A DNA stretch of 22,634 bases from a virus. Under the pieces are notes generated by a model that saw nothing but the letters and a program-made list of their open reading frames with translations, was not told the DNA's origin and ran no database searches. Each line of letters starts with the position of its first letter. Position 1 is the stretch's first letter. Location: positions 1 to 22,634 of IMG/VR virus record IMGVR_UViG_3300009537_000193; one strand, 5' to 3'. The position numbers and the translations under genes are program-made. Shown here in pieces: positions 21,052 to 22,634 of this stretch.

Positions 21052-21669
21052 ATGAAAACCAAAAATGAAAGGCTTGTCGAGGATCGCGTCGGCGACGACT
21101 TGAAGGATCACGTCGTCACGGTCATTCGCTGCGACGGGATGCACCGGCACTATCGTTGCCAAAAGCCGGGAACGTGGAACATGGGCTTTGACGTGGTGAC
21201 GTGGCCCGGCTCGCTCTGCTATACCGGCGACATGGGCGATTACCTATTTCAGCGCACCGAGGACATGATCGCATTCATGCGCGGATCGGCAATGAGTTAT
21301 GGCTATGCCGCTGAAAAGTGCGTGGCTCACGATGGTCGCCTGGAGGAGTTCAGCGAAGAGATTTTCGAGCAAGTCCTGGCCGAGCGGATCAAGGATTTTG
21401 AGGGTGAGGGCGGAAAAGCCACGCTGCTGCGTAATGAAGAAAAACGCCAAGAGGACGTTGCCGAGATTATCGACGACATTCGGCAGCAGTTTAAGACATA
21501 TTCCGCTCCGTTCGATGCCGAAAGGGCGATGTTTGAATCCGGCCTGTGGGATGGATGCGACCTGCCGAGTTGCGAAACGTGGACGTTTCACTTTCTCTGG
21601 GCATTGCACGCAATCAAATGGTTCTGCGACAAGGTTGATCGCGGGGACGTTAAGGGAGCAAAACCATGA
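21052..21669 (+). CDS. Conserved phage early-region protein, 205 residues
   Basis: The ATG at 21052 (MKTKNERLVEDRVGDDLKDH) is chosen over one at 21013 that directly follows the previous stop, because an AGAGAG site is better placed and family members begin with this helix. TVIRCDGMHRHYRCQKPGTW, then FDVVTWPGSLCYTGDMGDYL and QRTEDMIAFMR follow, a set recalled from uncharacterised phage and prophage proteins of several bacteria. The F-D-x-(V/I)-T-W-P-G-x-L and T-G-D-M-G-x-Y-x-F core is well kept. The rest is helical and ends CDKVDRGDVKGAKP. No enzymatic motif is recognised. The stop overlaps the next gene (ATGA). Confidence 0.65.
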   Translation: MKTKNERLVEDRVGDDLKDHVVTVIRCDGMHRHYRCQKPGTWNMGFDVVTWPGSLCYTGDMGDYLFQRTEDMIAFMRGSAMSYGYAAEKCVAHDGRLEEFSEEIFEQVLAERIKDFEGEGGKATLLRNEEKRQEDVAEIIDDIRQQFKTYSAPFDAERAMFESGLWDGCDLPSCETWTFHFLWALHAIKWFCDKVDRGDVKGAKP

Positions 21670-21872
21670 AGACCAAGATCGAAAAGATTGACGGGGGCGG
21701 CCGCGCCGTAGTCGTGACCACGCGGACGCCGGCTGGGTTTCAGACCGAGATCATCGGCGGCGTCCTCGACGGCGAGGTGTTCAGGACTCGCCGGGATCCT
21801 GCCAGGCAGCACAGCGGGGCCGTCGCCCTGGCGGTCGGCGTGGAGATCGCCGAGTCGGCCACTGCGGCATGA
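21666..21872 (+). CDS. Small hypothetical protein, 68 residues
   Basis: It begins MKTKIEKIDGGGRAVVVTTR, is beta-rich (FQTEIIGGVLDGEVFRTRRD) and ends in an Ala/Val/Glu stretch (VALAVGVEIAESATAA). It is coupled to the preceding gene by an ATGA overlap and is the last gene of the rightward operon. Only 14 bases separate its stop from the convergent CsrA stop, and no terminator hairpin is seen there. No family is recognised. Confidence 0.6.
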   Translation: MKTKIEKIDGGGRAVVVTTRTPAGFQTEIIGGVLDGEVFRTRRDPARQHSGAVALAVGVEIAESATAA

Positions 21873-21886
21873 CGCAAGGGCAGCAT

Positions 21887-22078
21887 CTAGCGAGGCTGAG
21901 TCTCAGATTCTCCCTGTGCGCGGCCCTTCGCCTCCTTGACTTCCGCGCGGTCAACCTCGATTTCACCAGGAGCCGTTATGCCGATCCTGACCTTGCCGCG
22001 ATCGACGCCGCACACCGTGACGACCACGCCGGCGCCGATCTTGATGGACTGGCCTTTTTTGCGACTCAGAACGAGCAT
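21887..22078 (-). CDS. csrA: CsrA/RsmE carbon storage regulator
   Basis: This 63-residue product is a full-length CsrA homologue, a homodimeric RNA-binding protein that binds GGA in hairpin loops and usually blocks ribosome binding. The sequence MLVLSRKKGQSIKIG, VTVCGVDRGKVRIGITAP and EIEVDRAEV matches the family throughout: L4 and R6 on the first strand and R44 in the V-D-R-A-E-V strand are the main RNA-contact residues and all are kept. The Shine-Dalgarno GGGAGGT is ideal. It lies 27 bases downstream of the HTH regulator gene and is almost surely co-transcribed with it. Its presence beside phage regulatory operators suggests the phage retunes host or own mRNAs; the targets are not visible beyond the nearby hairpin at 22410. 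Confidence 0.9.
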   Translation of the reverse strand: MLVLSRKKGQSIKIGAGVVVTVCGVDRGKVRIGITAPGEIEVDRAEVKEAKGRAQGESETQPR

Positions 22079-22105
22079 AGCGACCTCCCTGCCGTTTGGA
22101 TTTGC

Positions 22106-22318
22106 CTACGCCGGCTGCGCGACCTTGTTTTCGCGTGCCTCGCGCAGCCACTGCATGATTAGCTGCCGCGTGCCGCCCGTGGGGCAGCGACCCTCGTTGA
22201 TCCAGCGAGACACCGCGCCCTCGGTCATTTCCAGGGCCCGGGCCAGATCGGCCTGCGACCACTCGCGCAGGCGCATCAGTTCTTTAATATCGCGCACCGA
22301 CATTTTTTTTGCACTCAC
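22106..22318 (-). CDS. Cro/CI-type helix-turn-helix regulator, 70 residues
   Basis: The GTG at 22318 follows AAAAGGAGG by five bases; an upstream TTG frame has no ribosome site and covers the operator, so it is rejected. The product MSAKKMSVRDIKELMRLREW-SQADLARALEMTEGAVSRWI holds a complete XRE-type helix-turn-helix (SQADLARALEMTEGAVSRWI as helices 2 and 3) and a short C-terminal helix (QLIMQWLREARE). Length and single domain resemble Cro-like repressors, which dimerise on palindromic sites. Paired CTTGA-N5-TCAAG operators lie 28-82 bases upstream, so it is the best candidate binder of all four copies in the window. It is followed by the CsrA gene. Confidence 0.85.
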   Translation of the reverse strand: MSAKKMSVRDIKELMRLREWSQADLARALEMTEGAVSRWINEGRCPTGGTRQLIMQWLREARENKVAQPA

Positions 22319-22345
22319 ATGGGCCTCCTTTTTTTTACCAAGCGG

Positions 22346-22362
22346 TCTTGACAAATTCAAGC
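22346..22362. promoter_or_regulatory. Operator copy 1 upstream of the HTH gene
   Basis: TCTTGACAAATTCAAGC on the plus strand matches the copy at 22384-22400 in 15 of 17 positions. It is the proximal one of the pair before the HTH gene, and the -35 TTGACA of the rightward promoter lies inside it. Confidence 0.7.
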
Positions 22363-22376
22363 CCTGTTTTTAGGAT
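22348..22376 (+). promoter_or_regulatory. Rightward sigma-70-type promoter flanked by operators
   Basis: TTGACA (22348-22353), a 17-base spacer and TAGGAT (22371-22376). The -35 overlaps operator copy 1 and the transcription start would fall at operator copy 2, so it should be tightly regulated by whatever binds them. It drives the structured stretch after 22400. Confidence 0.6.
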
Positions 22377-22383
22377 TACATCA

Positions 22384-22400
22384 CCTTGAATTTGTCAAGG
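22384..22400. promoter_or_regulatory. Operator copy 2 upstream of the HTH gene
   Basis: CCTTGAATTTGTCAAGG, a perfect 6-bp inverted repeat with a 5-bp centre. It is the 15-bp-arm inverted partner of the site at 22347-22361 (23 bp between). It is the best match to the consensus of the four copies. Confidence 0.75.
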
Positions 22401-22409
22401 CGCAGCCGA

Positions 22410-22426
22410 ACCGGCACGGAGCCGGT
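22410..22426 (+). promoter_or_regulatory. Hairpin presenting a CsrA-type ACGGA loop over a ribosome site
   Basis: A perfect 6-bp stem (22410-22415 ACCGGC with 22421-22426 GCCGGT) closes the loop ACGGA, which is the ANGGA core seen in CsrA-binding hairpins. The GGAG that begins in the loop is also the Shine-Dalgarno for the short ORF at 22428, which is the classical arrangement for CsrA repression. Confidence 0.45.
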
Positions 22427-22427
22427 G

Positions 22428-22553
22428 ATGCTGGGTCAAGGATTGGGGGAGGCCAGCCGCACCCATCTCGGGGGGCTGGCCTTGAAGACAACACGGTCGG
22501 GAAAACCGGCGGCGCGGGTTCTTTTTCCCCGCGCCGTTGGGCCTGAAAAGTAG
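22428..22553 (+). CDS. Possible short ORF after the hairpin, 41 residues
   Basis: It begins MLGQGLGEASRTHLGGLALK and is basic, with GGAG six bases ahead of the ATG. No family is recognised, and the frame passes through two strong hairpins (22450-22482, 22510-22536), so it may be a chance frame in an untranslated leader. If real, it would be the first product of the rightward promoter. Confidence 0.25.
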   Translation: MLGQGLGEASRTHLGGLALKTTRSGKPAARVLFPRAVGPEK

Positions 22554-22634
22554 CAGGACCCGGCCTCCAAATTTTCCCCGGCGCCGGCCGACGGTGTAAT
22601 GGGCGACGCCGACTCGCGGTCGGGCCGGGGAATT
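22450..22634 (+). other. Highly structured, mostly non-coding region
   Basis: A 9-bp stem (22450-22458 with 22474-22482) and a 9-bp GC stem (22510-22518 with 22528-22536, loop TTCTTTTTC) are followed by palindromes near 22589 (CCGGCGCCGG) and a CCGAC-TCGCG-GTCGG hairpin before the window end. No U-tract follows the GC stem on the plus strand. It may be an untranslated leader, a small RNA or an origin-like element. No further gene could be supported. Confidence 0.4.

Noticed and set aside
22370-22398. Leftward promoter using TTGACA in operator copy 2 for the HTH gene
   Set aside because: The -35 is perfect, but no good -10 lies 16-18 bases away (best CCTAAA), so it was not listed, although some leftward promoter must exist here.
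22510-22536. Intrinsic terminator
   Set aside because: The GC stem is strong, but no T-run follows it on the plus strand and the T-rich part lies in the loop.

Overview
This GC-rich window reads as part of a tailed-phage or prophage-like element, probably from a Planctomycetota or related host. The phage assignment rests on a terminase large subunit with recognisable ATPase and nuclease motifs, a small-terminase-like gene just upstream, a portal protein, several small virion-type beta-rich proteins, and tight operons with ATGA/TGATG overlaps and strong Shine-Dalgarno (SD) sequences. The host guess is an inference. It rests on a secreted protein (1288-2226) that combines duplicated beta cassettes, a HEAT-like segment and a LecA-like lectin domain, and on the overall base composition. 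Bases 1-850 are visibly less GC-rich than the rest.

Layout. 1-1222: the end of an unrecognised gene, a cluster of 13-bp dyads, a short leader-like ORF with a hairpin, an atypical class II tRNA-like structure, and a leftward ribbon-helix-helix gene with a palindrome at its start. 1288-2535: a leftward coupled trio (membrane protein, small protein, secreted lectin-like protein). 2581-2796: one isolated rightward small gene. 2778-16505: the leftward packaging and virion block. Read in the direction of transcription it runs from large terminase through two small genes, an operator-promoter, a spike-base-like protein, several small genes, portal, coiled-coil protein and four small structural-type proteins to a LamG protein with eight 24-residue repeats, and ends in a 1,491-residue polyvalent protein with a zeta-toxin-type P-loop kinase. 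16527-18765: a cassette of small leftward genes between the two terminase genes (zinc-binding proteins, MazG-like, DUF1643), two of which look frameshifted. 18779-19915: small terminase and two upstream genes. 19916-20094: a divergent promoter region. 20095-21872: a four-gene rightward operon. 21887-22318: a leftward HTH regulator plus CsrA operon. 22346-22634: operators, a rightward promoter and a strongly structured, mostly non-coding stretch.

How it may work together. A 17-bp operator, CCTTGA-N5-TCAAGG or a close variant, occurs four times: twice upstream of the HTH gene, once over the -35 box of the leftward promoter that feeds the terminase region, and once just downstream of a TATAAT box that feeds the portal/structural block. 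This is a ready-made regulon for the HTH protein encoded beside the paired sites. The regulator is co-transcribed with a CsrA that keeps the key RNA-binding residues. On the divergent side, a hairpin presents ACGGA, a CsrA-type ANGGA core, in its loop over the SD of a short ORF. Together these suggest a two-layer (transcriptional plus RNA-binding) control circuit. No major capsid, protease or tail genes are recognisable, so the element is either cut by the window or unusual in organisation.
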